In this document: one piece after another, positions 43,505 through 51,985 of the stretch
Numbering within the stretch: the first letter of the stretch is position 1
Layout: every line of letters starts with the position of its first letter
DNA from: Opitutia bacterium Tous-C4FEB
GTDB lineage: Bacteria > Verrucomicrobiota > Verrucomicrobiia > Opitutales > Opitutaceae
DNA: 64,000 nucleotides
Assembly: GCA_002304445.1 (NCBI GenBank)
Contig: NEVA01000007.1
Location: 1-64,000 of the forward strand
Direction: 5' to 3'
The notes under the pieces: model-generated
What the model saw: only the letters and a program-made list of their open reading frames with translations
What the model was told of the DNA's origin: nothing
Databases searched by the model: none
Translations under genes and position numbers: made by a program

Positions 43505-43756
43505 TTAGAGCGCGCCAGTCGTGTAGTGACAGTCGATCTCGACAATTTTGCCGCATTCACACGTCACGATCAATTTCTTGATGACGTCGCCCTCGCGAAC
43601 GCACTGAACCGAGGAGGCTCCGGCTTTTGGCGCGGCAGCGCTAGTCAGCTCAGCAGCAGAGGCCAAGAGAGATAGGCCCGAGGGCTTCTCGACCTCGGCA
43701 GAATGTGGCGAATCCAAAACGGCAACGCCCGCACGGCCAGATAAAAAGGACCTCAT
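43505..43756 (-). CDS. Small protein with a CxC/C motif, coupled to motB
   Basis: An 83-aa protein. A low-complexity, Ala/Ser-rich N-terminal 45 residues precede a conserved-looking end, VREGDVIKKLIVTCECGKIV followed by EIDCHY, with three Cys as CEC and C. I do not recognise it. Its ATG overlaps the motB stop by 4 bases (43753-43756), so it is almost certainly translated with motB. A possible metal- or redox-binding accessory of the motor, or a regulator; this is inference. Confidence 0.6.
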   Translation of the reverse strand: MRSFLSGRAGVAVLDSPHSAEVEKPSGLSLLASAAELTSAAAPKAGASSVQCVREGDVIKKLIVTCECGKIVEIDCHYTTGAL

Positions 43757-44529
43757 GGTACTACCCTTTCGAGTGAATTTTTTGGTACCGGGTCGGCGAT
43801 TTTTCGGCCCGCGACCGACAGTTTAATTTCTACGCGGTGGTCATTCTCGGGATCGTTTTTTTCGGCTTTGGCCGGGCGGGTATCGCCGAAGGACGCTACA
43901 CGGTCGAATTGTTCGCCAGCGACGGCAACATCCGCCATGAGGCGCCGGACGGTGTTCGCGCGATCGCCCGATAGTTCCCAAGCTGAATACGCCGGGGATA
44001 ACATTTTCAAACCACCGCGCGAATGACCCTCAATGGACACCCGGAAAGCGTGGCGATCGACCAACCACGCAAGATTCTGGAAAACAAAATCACCCCACTG
44101 CGAGAGTTCGGCGGAGGCTTCACCTCGGAAAAGCGGTTTACGGGGCCGATCGTAGAGCGTAATCAATACACCGTCGCTGGAGACGACCACATCCACAGGC
44201 CGGTTGGGATCGTCCGATTTCACGTTGATCATACCGTAGAAGCCCATCGCGATCGCATTGAGATTTTTCTGTTCGGCTGCGGCGGCTTTAGATGCGTCCT
44301 CCTTGCGTGACTTGGAATTAATGTCACGGACCGTCGCCTCTTTGGCTTGGTCTTTGAGGACGCCGGTGTTCCATGGCATCTTAATTTTGGGCGGTTCCCT
44401 AAAATACTTGGCTACGCCTTCCAGTAGATCGGGCTTCTGATTCATCAGCCACATGCATAAAAAAAACGCCATCATCGCGGTCATAAAGTCCGCAAAGGCC
44501 ACTTTCCAAGCTCCGCCGCTTCCAGCCAT
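43753..44529 (-). CDS. motB: Flagellar stator protein MotB
   Basis: A 258-aa protein. The single membrane segment carries the ion-channel Asp in AFADFMTAMMAFFLCMWLM (D14). A plug/linker region precedes the C-terminal OmpA-like peptidoglycan-binding domain (VSIEGHSRGG, SGDRANTVRRLM, NDHRVEIKL). With MotA it forms the stator that drives rotation. The cytoplasmic N-terminus is short compared with E. coli MotB. It begins 24 bases after motA and overlaps the next small gene by 4 bases. The coupling ion cannot be told from sequence. Confidence 0.92.
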   Translation of the reverse strand: MAGSGGAWKVAFADFMTAMMAFFLCMWLMNQKPDLLEGVAKYFREPPKIKMPWNTGVLKDQAKEATVRDINSKSRKEDASKAAAAEQKNLNAIAMGFYGMINVKSDDPNRPVDVVVSSDGVLITLYDRPRKPLFRGEASAELSQWGDFVFQNLAWLVDRHAFRVSIEGHSRGGLKMLSPAYSAWELSGDRANTVRRLMADVAVAGEQFDRVASFGDTRPAKAEKNDPENDHRVEIKLSVAGRKIADPVPKNSLERVVP

Positions 44530-44553
44530 GATATTTGAGGGGGTCGAGGGTGA

Positions 44554-45429
44554 TTATTTGGCCGCGGCACCGCCACGCAGAGCGGTTTCCAAGGCTTCCG
44601 CCGAGGGCTGCACGGAGTGGTCGAGCGAGCGGCGCGCCAATTCGGCGGCGGTCAATGGCGCCATGCCTTTGGCAAAAGCCACCACCGCAATTTTGGTGCA
44701 ACGCAAATACTGGATATAGCCCTCGTTCAAACCCCGGATACTACTGGCTAAAGGATTGGCAAAACCATAGGCCGCAAAAACGCCCAGCATCGTTCCAGAA
44801 AGCGCTGCAGCCACCAACTGGCCAACTTTTGTCGGGCCTTGGTCAATAGCCCCCATCGTATGAATGATACCCATGACCGCTGCGACAATACCTATACCCG
44901 GCAAAGAGTCCCCGGCAAAATTGAGAACATGGGCCGAGTGTTCCGCCTCGCGAGTTTTTGTCTGAATATCCATTTCAATCACACCCTCAAGTTGATCTGG
45001 CTTGATGCGTCCGTCGACCAAGGGCTTTAGACTATCGACAATAAACGAGAGGCGATCCGGCGAGGCCAGCAAAGTTGGATATTTCCGAAAAATAGAACTC
45101 TGAGTTGGAGCCGAAACATGCTCTTCGAGGGCCAGTAGACCACTTTTACGACCAGCTTGAAACAGCTCATAAAGCGCCCCGATCAGTTCGAAGTAGTGAG
45201 TCTTCTTGATTGTTTTCCCGGTCACAACTTGCATAATTTTACCGACCGTATCCTTCAGAACATGCAGAGGGGTTGCGATTAATACTGCACCTAATGTGAT
45301 TCCAAAAATGGCGACGAGCTCGGCCGGATGCAGCAGATGCATGACCATGCCTATATCCCAATTGTGCCCCATGATGAACGACACCACCGTACAGCCCAAT
45401 ACAACTGCTAGCCCTATAATAATAAGCAT
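44554..45429 (-). CDS. motA: Flagellar motor stator protein MotA
   Basis: A 291-aa four-helix membrane protein. N-terminal segments (MLIIIGLAVVLGCTVVSFIM, ELVAIFGITLGAVLIATPL) are followed by the long cytoplasmic loop with charged residues that contact FliG. The channel helices contain FAGDSLPGIGIVAAVMGIIH and LSGTMLGVFAAYGFANPLAS, with the conserved prolines. It forms the ion channel with MotB, encoded 24 bases downstream. Length matches the family. Confidence 0.93.
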   Translation of the reverse strand: MLIIIGLAVVLGCTVVSFIMGHNWDIGMVMHLLHPAELVAIFGITLGAVLIATPLHVLKDTVGKIMQVVTGKTIKKTHYFELIGALYELFQAGRKSGLLALEEHVSAPTQSSIFRKYPTLLASPDRLSFIVDSLKPLVDGRIKPDQLEGVIEMDIQTKTREAEHSAHVLNFAGDSLPGIGIVAAVMGIIHTMGAIDQGPTKVGQLVAAALSGTMLGVFAAYGFANPLASSIRGLNEGYIQYLRCTKIAVVAFAKGMAPLTAAELARRSLDHSVQPSAEALETALRGGAAAK

Positions 45430-45437
45430 ATAAAATC

Positions 45438-46220
45438 CTATTTATTTTGATTCCGTTCAATAAAGCTCCGGAGCGCCAAGATCGCTTGAGTGTGGATCTG
45501 ACTGATCCGGGCTTCCGTCAAATCCATCGCCTCGGCAATTTCAGCGAGCCGCAGCCCTTCAAAATGGTACAACGCCAGAACTTGTCGCTGCGCCTCAGGC
45601 AGCAGTTCAATCCGGTCGGCGACCAAACGCCATAATTCAGCCCGCTCTAAGCCGGCGGAGGCTGGCTCAAGATTTTCGTCGGCGATCGTCTCGTGCAGCT
45701 TCGATCCATCGCCGTCGTCATAGGCTGACGCATCGATGTTAATGAAGGTGACCGGGCTCGATTCCTGCAACCACTCATCGTACTCAGCAGGGGTGAGTTG
45801 CAGTTGACGCTGAATCTCCTCGGCCGTCGCCGCGCGTTGGTGCTTCTGCTCCAGCTCGGCGATTGCGTCCTTTATTTTGCGTGCCTTTGCCCGGGTGCGA
45901 CGGGGACACCAATCCAAGCGCCTTAGTTCATCAAGAATCGCTCCGCGAATTTTAGTGTACGCGTAACCGGCAAAAGTCCGGCCCTCCTGCGGAATGTACC
46001 GTTGCGCCGCCGCAATCAAACCGATCACCCCCATGGAGTGAAGATCATCCGCATCGATATGCGGGGGTAGGCTCAGCTTGATCCGACCGACGACTTGACG
46101 CACCAACGGTAAGTGCTCCTCGACTAAAGCGGTCGAAGCACCAGTTGTTTGTTGGTACGTTTTATACGCCAAAGGCGAAATCGGCGGTGGAGGCGTATCA
46201 GATGATGGAGTAGATTCCAT
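45438..46220 (-). CDS. fliA: Flagellar RNA polymerase sigma-28 factor
   Basis: A 260-aa sigma factor with regions 2-4: HLPLVRQVVGRIKLSLPPHI, then DADDLHSMGVIGLIAAAQRY and RTFAGYAYTKIRGAILDELR, typical of FliA/WhiG. Region 4 ends with LRLAEIAEAMDLTEARISQI. It directs RNA polymerase to late flagellar genes. It lies 8 bases before motA in a run of coupled genes; in many bacteria FlhF-FlhG-FliA are consecutive, but here a small membrane protein takes the FlhG position. No anti-sigma FlgM is seen in the window. Confidence 0.9.
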   Translation of the reverse strand: MESTPSSDTPPPPISPLAYKTYQQTTGASTALVEEHLPLVRQVVGRIKLSLPPHIDADDLHSMGVIGLIAAAQRYIPQEGRTFAGYAYTKIRGAILDELRRLDWCPRRTRAKARKIKDAIAELEQKHQRAATAEEIQRQLQLTPAEYDEWLQESSPVTFINIDASAYDDGDGSKLHETIADENLEPASAGLERAELWRLVADRIELLPEAQRQVLALYHFEGLRLAEIAEAMDLTEARISQIHTQAILALRSFIERNQNK

Positions 46221-46247
46221 GATGTTATCCCCGTTAAATCAGCACGT

Positions 46248-46514
46248 TCATTTCTTGGCTTTGGCGACCGCCGTTTCGCCCTTTTTTTGACGATTGGCTT
46301 TTGCAGCGGCGTCGGCCGCCGCGCGTTTCACCGCAACGGTAATGCGCATCGCATCCAAAACGTGATTCCAAAACCACTGACCAGCAAGTCCGCCCACAAC
46401 GGCGGCGATACAAGCATCGCGCACGACCAAAGCAAAAGTCCGATCGGCCCAGAGGCCGGCGGTGAAGACCAGCGTGAAGAAAACAAAACCGAAGACCAAA
46501 AATATATAACGCAT
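46248..46514 (-). CDS. Small two-helix membrane protein between flhF-like and fliA
   Basis: An 88-aa protein of unknown family. A first membrane segment (YIFLVFGFVFFTLVFTAGLW) is followed by a second hydrophobic stretch (ACIAAVVGGLAGQWFWNHVL) and a very basic Lys/Ala tail (RQKKGETAVAKAKK). The start lies 5 bases after the flhF-like stop and the stop 27 bases before fliA, within the flagellar run. It sits where flhG normally lies. Function unknown. Confidence 0.6.
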   Translation of the reverse strand: MRYIFLVFGFVFFTLVFTAGLWADRTFALVVRDACIAAVVGGLAGQWFWNHVLDAMRITVAVKRAAADAAAKANRQKKGETAVAKAKK

Positions 46515-46519
46515 ACGAG

Positions 46520-47548
46520 TCAGCTTTTACCCAAAGTTTTTTGGACCAAGAAATCGAGCGGATCAGATCCGATGGGGCCAAGCAAATTGCCGTCATGCGA
46601 GAAGAAAAGAGGACGCATCTCCCCCTCGAGCAATATTTCCCAAAGTTTACCGACGTCTTTTGCTTCGTCGAGGTGCGTAAGCACCACGTGGGTGGCCCCG
46701 AGGGCACGCCCCGATTTCAAGCCAGCCCGGAGGCTTTCGGTTTCATAAGCCGCATTGAGCACGAGCACCCGCGTCTCGATCGCTTGTTGCTTCAACAAAT
46801 CGGCTAACAGGGGCATTTCGTCGCCCGCGGCCGCACCGAAGCAGGGTACATCCCAATACACCCGAGCGCCCTCATCACTTAACCGCAAATCCGGAGTATG
46901 ATGGGTTAGTCTCACACCCACCGCATCGCAAAAGACTTCCAACTCGAGGCAGGGATTGGGCCGGCTAAATTCCACGTGCTGCACCCGACACTTCGTGCCC
47001 TGCTGGAACACTTCCCATGTCAGCCATTGCCCAAGCGCCAATGATTTATCGGCCTGCGAACTACTGATAAAAACTACCCGCCGACTAAGCGGCACCACTG
47101 GAAACGCCCCAACCAATTGGCGCAATTCACGCACAAACTCCGCCAGCGCATCCCCTAAAGGTTTATCGCCCGAGATCGACCACCGCCGCTCCGTTTCGAC
47201 TCGCCAAAGTAGCGATTCTGAAAATCCCGCCGTCCTCAACGCGGTTCGCAAGTCCACGGGCCGACTCCCGCGCGCCAACCCTGCCGCATACGTAGAATTC
47301 AACACCCCGGGCACCGGAGGCGCCATCACTGGCTCCAGAACCGATTCGGGCGCCGCAAGCTCGGCGACGACCTCCAGTTTGGCCCCACCGAAAATACGTT
47401 TAATGAAATTCTGCCGCACGGGCCGCACCGAAAGCACGCGCGCCTCCGGCCCTAACTGCGCTTTGAGCACCGATAGGGCCTCGTTCACGGAGCGCACAAT
47501 GAACCGGTAGGTGCCCGGCGCTGGAGATTTAGGAGCAGATGAAGCCAT
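46520..47548 (-). CDS. FlhF-like protein with degenerate GTPase motifs
   Basis: A 342-aa protein whose N-terminal region matches FlhF (TYRFIVRSVNEALSVLKAQL followed by GPEARVLSV). Where FlhF has its SRP-GTPase P-loop (GxTGxGKTTT), this protein reads VVFISSSQADKSLALG. The G3 DTAG is replaced by YWDVPCFG. The G4-like element survives as LTHLDEAKDVGKL. FlhF sets the number and place of flagella. Here nucleotide binding looks lost or altered, so it may act as a scaffold. Position directly after flhA supports the family assignment. The start at 47548 leaves 4 bases after the flhA stop. Confidence 0.75.
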   Translation of the reverse strand: MASSAPKSPAPGTYRFIVRSVNEALSVLKAQLGPEARVLSVRPVRQNFIKRIFGGAKLEVVAELAAPESVLEPVMAPPVPGVLNSTYAAGLARGSRPVDLRTALRTAGFSESLLWRVETERRWSISGDKPLGDALAEFVRELRQLVGAFPVVPLSRRVVFISSSQADKSLALGQWLTWEVFQQGTKCRVQHVEFSRPNPCLELEVFCDAVGVRLTHHTPDLRLSDEGARVYWDVPCFGAAAGDEMPLLADLLKQQAIETRVLVLNAAYETESLRAGLKSGRALGATHVVLTHLDEAKDVGKLWEILLEGEMRPLFFSHDGNLLGPIGSDPLDFLVQKTLGKS

Positions 47549-47552
47549 CTGA

Positions 47553-49676
47553 TTAAGCCGCTGAGCGGGCCGGCTCAAGCGGAGCCGAAATTATACCGGC
47601 ATTCTCGATCTGGTAAGTCCCTGGTATTTCTTGAAAAGACACGACCGTCAGCCGCGGGAACGTCGACTCGAGAAAACGCCGTAACGCCAACCGCAACTCG
47701 GCGCCCACCGCAATGCACGGCGCGCTCCCGCCGGCGGCAAATTCCGCCTGCTTGGAATTGATCGCTTGGAGTAAATGGGCGCTCAACGTCGGATCGAGTG
47801 CCAGACCGAAGTCTGCCGCCGTCCGATGAATTTTTGCCACCAGCTCTTTTTCTAGGCGCAAATCGAGCGTCAAAGCCCGCACTGTGCCCGGAGCCGATTC
47901 CAGCAACGGCACAAAATAGGGCCCGAGCCGTCGACGCACCAATTCGCTCAAATCGTCGGGATTCTTCGTCAAGGCCGCGAAATCGGCGATCCCTTCCAAG
48001 ATCAACGGCAGATTGAGGATCGGCACACTTTCGCGGAGTAAATTCTGCAACACTCGCTGGATGATACCGAGATTGACCAAGTCTGGCAGCAACTCGCTGA
48101 CCAGCGCCGGATGCGATTGCTTCACATGATCGATCAACGCCTGCACATCCTGCCGCCCAAGCAACACATGAGCGTTGGACTTCAAAATTTCGGATAGATG
48201 CGTAACGATGATCGAGGCGCAATCGACCACGGAATAACCGTTGATCTCCGCATTCTTCTTTTCGCCCTCTTCGATCCACACGGCCGCCAGACCAAAGACC
48301 GGCTCTTGGCACGCGACGCCGCGCAATTGCACGCGACTGCCCGAGACATTCATCGCCATCCAACGCCCCATCATGAGCGAACCACGGCCCACGATGCGGC
48401 CGCGCAAAAGAAAACGGTACTCGCCGCTCGCAAGCTCGAGATTGTCGCGCACCGCTACCTGCGGCACAATGATCCCCAGTTCGCGGGCCAAAGTTTTACG
48501 CACGCCGGTGATGCGCCCAGGTAAATCACCGCCTTGTTTCTGATCCGCTAGGCCGACCAGACCGAAACCAACTTCAACCGCAAAAACGTCGACGTCGATC
48601 AATCGCCGCACTTCTTCAACCGAGCCGCTCTTCGGCGGCGCGGCTTCCTTATCCTTGGCCTTCTCGGCGGCGGTCTTAGCGACCGGTTCAGCCTCGGGCT
48701 GAACGGCTGGAAGTTTAAAGCCGATGTAGAGAAAAAATCCCCCCATCAATCCAAGCGGCAACAAGGGCAAGCCAGGCATAAAGCCCATGAGTAACATCAC
48801 CGCGCCGACCATCTTCAACGCAACCGGATATCGCACCAGTTGGCCGCCGACCTGTTGACCCAGGTCGCCGTTATCCGCCGCCCGGGTGACCAGCAAACCC
48901 GCGGCCACTGAAATTACCAGCGCTGGAATCTGCGTTACCAGACCATCACCGATCGACAGTAGCGTAAATTTTTCCAACGACTCCATCAGCGACATATCCA
49001 TCTGTAACACGCCGATCATAAAGCCGCCCAATACATTGACCAAAGTGATCAAAATACCCGCGATTGCCTCACCGCGCACAAACTTAGACGAACCGTCCAT
49101 CGCGCCATAAAAATCCGCTTCACGTTGCAATTTAAGCCGCCGGGCGGAGGCCGTGGGCTCATCGATCGCCCCGGCGTTCAACTCCGCGTCGATCGCCATC
49201 TGTTTACCCGGCAAGGCATCCAAGGTAAACCTCGCCGATACCTCCGCGATCCGGCCCGCGCCTTTGGTGATTACGACAAAATTGATCACGACCAAGATCA
49301 CGAATACCACGAATCCGACCACGTAATTACCCTGAATCACGATCTTACCGAACGCCTCAATAATGTGGCCAGCCTCACCCTGCGTCAGCACCAGGCGCGT
49401 CGAACAAATGTTTAGCGCCAAGCGGAAAAGCGTCAGACCTAACAACACGGTCGGAAACGCCGAAAATTCTACCGGTTGGCGGACATAAATCACCACCAGC
49501 ATGATCAACAACGACGAAGCGATACTGAAGGACAGCAACACATCTAGGACCATCGGCGGCACCGGCAGCACCAGCAGTATGATCGTGCCAAACAAGGCGA
49601 ACGCGACTAATAGATCAGCCCGGCCTAAAAGTTGGCGGGAAAACGTCGTCGCGGAAACTGGAACAGCGGCAGGCAT
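47553..49676 (-). CDS. flhA: Flagellar export gate protein FlhA
   Basis: A 707-aa protein. The N-terminal half has eight hydrophobic segments beginning LLVAFALFGTIILLVLPVPP, with the conserved FHIPEP-family region AEVSARFTLDALPGKQMAID. A cytoplasmic linker and the C-terminal four-subdomain receptor for export chaperones follow. It is the largest component of the type III export gate and uses the proton motive force. The order flhB-flhA-flhF-like is the usual one; flhB ends 9 bases upstream. Length is normal. Confidence 0.95.
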   Translation of the reverse strand: MPAAVPVSATTFSRQLLGRADLLVAFALFGTIILLVLPVPPMVLDVLLSFSIASSLLIMLVVIYVRQPVEFSAFPTVLLGLTLFRLALNICSTRLVLTQGEAGHIIEAFGKIVIQGNYVVGFVVFVILVVINFVVITKGAGRIAEVSARFTLDALPGKQMAIDAELNAGAIDEPTASARRLKLQREADFYGAMDGSSKFVRGEAIAGILITLVNVLGGFMIGVLQMDMSLMESLEKFTLLSIGDGLVTQIPALVISVAAGLLVTRAADNGDLGQQVGGQLVRYPVALKMVGAVMLLMGFMPGLPLLPLGLMGGFFLYIGFKLPAVQPEAEPVAKTAAEKAKDKEAAPPKSGSVEEVRRLIDVDVFAVEVGFGLVGLADQKQGGDLPGRITGVRKTLARELGIIVPQVAVRDNLELASGEYRFLLRGRIVGRGSLMMGRWMAMNVSGSRVQLRGVACQEPVFGLAAVWIEEGEKKNAEINGYSVVDCASIIVTHLSEILKSNAHVLLGRQDVQALIDHVKQSHPALVSELLPDLVNLGIIQRVLQNLLRESVPILNLPLILEGIADFAALTKNPDDLSELVRRRLGPYFVPLLESAPGTVRALTLDLRLEKELVAKIHRTAADFGLALDPTLSAHLLQAINSKQAEFAAGGSAPCIAVGAELRLALRRFLESTFPRLTVVSFQEIPGTYQIENAGIISAPLEPARSAA

Positions 49677-49685
49677 GAAAATTAG

Positions 49686-50792
49686 TTAGTTAGAAAGCGC
49701 CGCCGCCCGCCGGCTGGGAAGAGTGAAATAATAGTAGCGGTAAGTCCGGTAGACGAAAGCGAGGATCTCGGCGACCGTCTCGAACATATCCTGAGGAATC
49801 GGCTCCCCCACTTTGCCCGTCGCATAGAGCAAGCGCGCGACGGGACGATTTTCCACGATCGGCACCCCATGTTGCGCACCCAATTCTTTGATCCTAAGCG
49901 CGTGACGATTTTCGCCCTTGGCCACAATCACCGGCGCCGCATCCGATCCCCTGACGTAGCGTAGCGCCACCGCATAGTGCGTCGGGTTAGCCACAATCAC
50001 ATCTGCGGTCGGGACCGCGTCCATCATCTGCTTCTGCAGCAGCCGACGGGCGAATCGGCGCAAAGCTGCTTTCACCAGCGGATTACCATCCGATTGCTTG
50101 TGCTCGTCTTTAACTTCCTGCCGCGACATCATCAGTTCCTGGTTCGATTTATACAGTTCGTACGCGTAACTGATGGCCGCGATCACGGCGATTGCTCCTA
50201 GAAATCGCCACATCAGCGACATCGCGCTGGTGTGCAAAAAATTCGCAAGATACAGCAGCTCCACCGGAGCCGAGAAAATCACATCGCTAAAAATCTTGCT
50301 GGTCGCCGCTGCCAGACAGGCGAATACCGCGATCACTTTTAATAGATCAAGCGACGCGGTTACCCAGATTTTTTTTCCGAAAATGCGACCCAGGCCAGCA
50401 ATCGGATCGAAACGTTCAAAACTAGGCTTCATCGCATCCGGGGTGAGTTGAAATCCGCTCTGGACCCCGCCGGCCAAAATCGCCGCCAAGGCCGTAGCGA
50501 GCACCACCGGCAATCCAATCGAAATAAACGTCGTCATCGCCAATTCCGCCACCGCTGGGACTTCGTCGCCCTGCACCCGCAACTCGCCCAAGCGACCGAA
50601 AATCGCGACCGCTAATTGCATCATTTTCTCAGACCCCTCGCGAGCCGCCAGACCAAAAACAAACAACGACGCCGCTAACGTAAACACTAGGGTCAACTCC
50701 GGCGCGCGCGCGAACTGCCCTTTCGAGTGGGCTTCGGAAAGCCGCTTCGCGGACGGTGCTTCGGTTTTTGAATCTTGATCTTCAGCGCTCAA
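49686..50792 (-). CDS. flhB: Flagellar export switch protein FlhB
   Basis: A 368-aa protein. The N-terminus is polar (DSKTEAPSAKRLSEAHSKGQ), followed by four membrane segments and a cytoplasmic domain with the self-cleavage site NPTH (N269-H272 in VIVANPTHYAVALRY). Cleavage between Asn and Pro switches export from hook to filament subunits. The 135-base, AT-rich gap before it (50793-50927) is the largest break inside the cluster and could hold an internal promoter. Confidence 0.95.
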   Translation of the reverse strand: MSAEDQDSKTEAPSAKRLSEAHSKGQFARAPELTLVFTLAASLFVFGLAAREGSEKMMQLAVAIFGRLGELRVQGDEVPAVAELAMTTFISIGLPVVLATALAAILAGGVQSGFQLTPDAMKPSFERFDPIAGLGRIFGKKIWVTASLDLLKVIAVFACLAAATSKIFSDVIFSAPVELLYLANFLHTSAMSLMWRFLGAIAVIAAISYAYELYKSNQELMMSRQEVKDEHKQSDGNPLVKAALRRFARRLLQKQMMDAVPTADVIVANPTHYAVALRYVRGSDAAPVIVAKGENRHALRIKELGAQHGVPIVENRPVARLLYATGKVGEPIPQDMFETVAEILAFVYRTYRYYYFTLPSRRAAALSN

Positions 50793-50927
50793 TGCCGCCC
50801 ATGTAGCAAGTTCGACGCCAGCCTATAAGTACGATCACAAAATCATTTTCTATAACTATTTATGATTTTATTTACACTGAATTAACTCAAGTAATTGCCG
50901 GTCTAACGCGGCATTTTTTTCCCAAAA

Positions 50928-51692
50928 CTAAGGCCCCGCAGAGCGCAGACTCACTTCCAAGATATCCCAAGGCAGTGCCTGCCACAGTGGATCGAGATTA
51001 CGCAATAACAGCGCGCCGAAGCCAGAGAGCAGCAACAATCCAGCCCACAGCCGCACCGATACACTCGCGATGAATACGTTCATCCGCGGCACCGCTTTAC
51101 CCAAAATACTAAAGGCTAGGTTGATGATAAAACTTAAGGCAATAAACGGAGCCGCAATCCGCAGTCCCACCGCCAAAATACCCGCCGTCACGTTGATCAA
51201 GCGTTCTAACGCCACCGCCGTGACGGTGTAAGTGCCCAACGGCGAAAACTCAAAACTCCGGGCAAAAGCCGCCAAGACATCAAGATGCACCCCCATCCCA
51301 AAAAACAACACCCCCGCAAACGCCGTAACGAAAGCCGGTAAAGGCTCCTGCGCCGGCACCGGCACATCGTAGCCCGGCGGCGAATTCAATCCGATTTCAT
51401 TGGCGATCAATCGACCACCCAAAGCCGTGATCGAAAGCGCTGCTCGCACCACCAAACCCATCGCAAAACCCAGCAACACTTCGCTCACCGCCGCCATCGC
51501 CAGTTGGATCCAATCCTCAGTTTGTAACGCCACCGGTAACGGTACCACCCCAACCAGCAGAACCGCTAAAATCATACTTAACGCCACGCGGACACGAGTG
51601 GGTAACGTACCTCCCCCCGGCGTGGGCAACGCGGCAATCACGCCCAATGAGCGCAAACTAATCAAAACCCATGCAATCAACCAAATGAGCAT
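50928..51692 (-). CDS. fliR: Flagellar biosynthetic protein FliR
   Basis: A 254-aa membrane protein with about six segments (LIWLIAWVLISLRSLGVIAA at the start), VRVALSMILAVLLVGVVPLP, and the later VLLGFAMGLVVRAALSITAL. It belongs to the FliPQR export core in the basal body. It begins 17 bases after fliQ. Length is normal for the family. Confidence 0.93.
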   Translation of the reverse strand: MLIWLIAWVLISLRSLGVIAALPTPGGGTLPTRVRVALSMILAVLLVGVVPLPVALQTEDWIQLAMAAVSEVLLGFAMGLVVRAALSITALGGRLIANEIGLNSPPGYDVPVPAQEPLPAFVTAFAGVLFFGMGVHLDVLAAFARSFEFSPLGTYTVTAVALERLINVTAGILAVGLRIAAPFIALSFIINLAFSILGKAVPRMNVFIASVSVRLWAGLLLLSGFGALLLRNLDPLWQALPWDILEVSLRSAGP

Positions 51693-51709
51693 GGCATGGG
51701 CTCGACGCG

Positions 51710-51979
51710 TTAATTGCCTAAACTAGCCATCCGCGCGAAACAGCTGATCGTAAATTCGCTCATCACTCGAACTAACCACGGCGCCAGCAGCACGAACAAC
51801 ACCCCACCCGCGATCAACTTAGGCCCAAACGTCAAGGTCTGCTCCTGAATACTCGTCGCCGATTGAAAAATACTCGTGATCAAACCGACCACCAACAACC
51901 CGATTAAGAACGGACTGCACACTAACAACGAGAAAACGATCACTTCCTTTAAAACATCGATGGCGGCTTCTGGAGTCAT
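51710..51979 (-). CDS. fliQ: Flagellar biosynthetic protein FliQ
   Basis: An 89-aa protein with two membrane helices (VIVFSLLVCSPFLIGLLVVG and FGPKLIAGGVLFVLLAPWLV) and the family's MTPEAAIDVLKE opening. It is part of the FliPQR export pore. It lies 6 bases after fliP and 17 before fliR. Confidence 0.93.
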   Translation of the reverse strand: MTPEAAIDVLKEVIVFSLLVCSPFLIGLLVVGLITSIFQSATSIQEQTLTFGPKLIAGGVLFVLLAPWLVRVMSEFTISCFARMASLGN

Positions 51980-51985
51980 GGGCGT

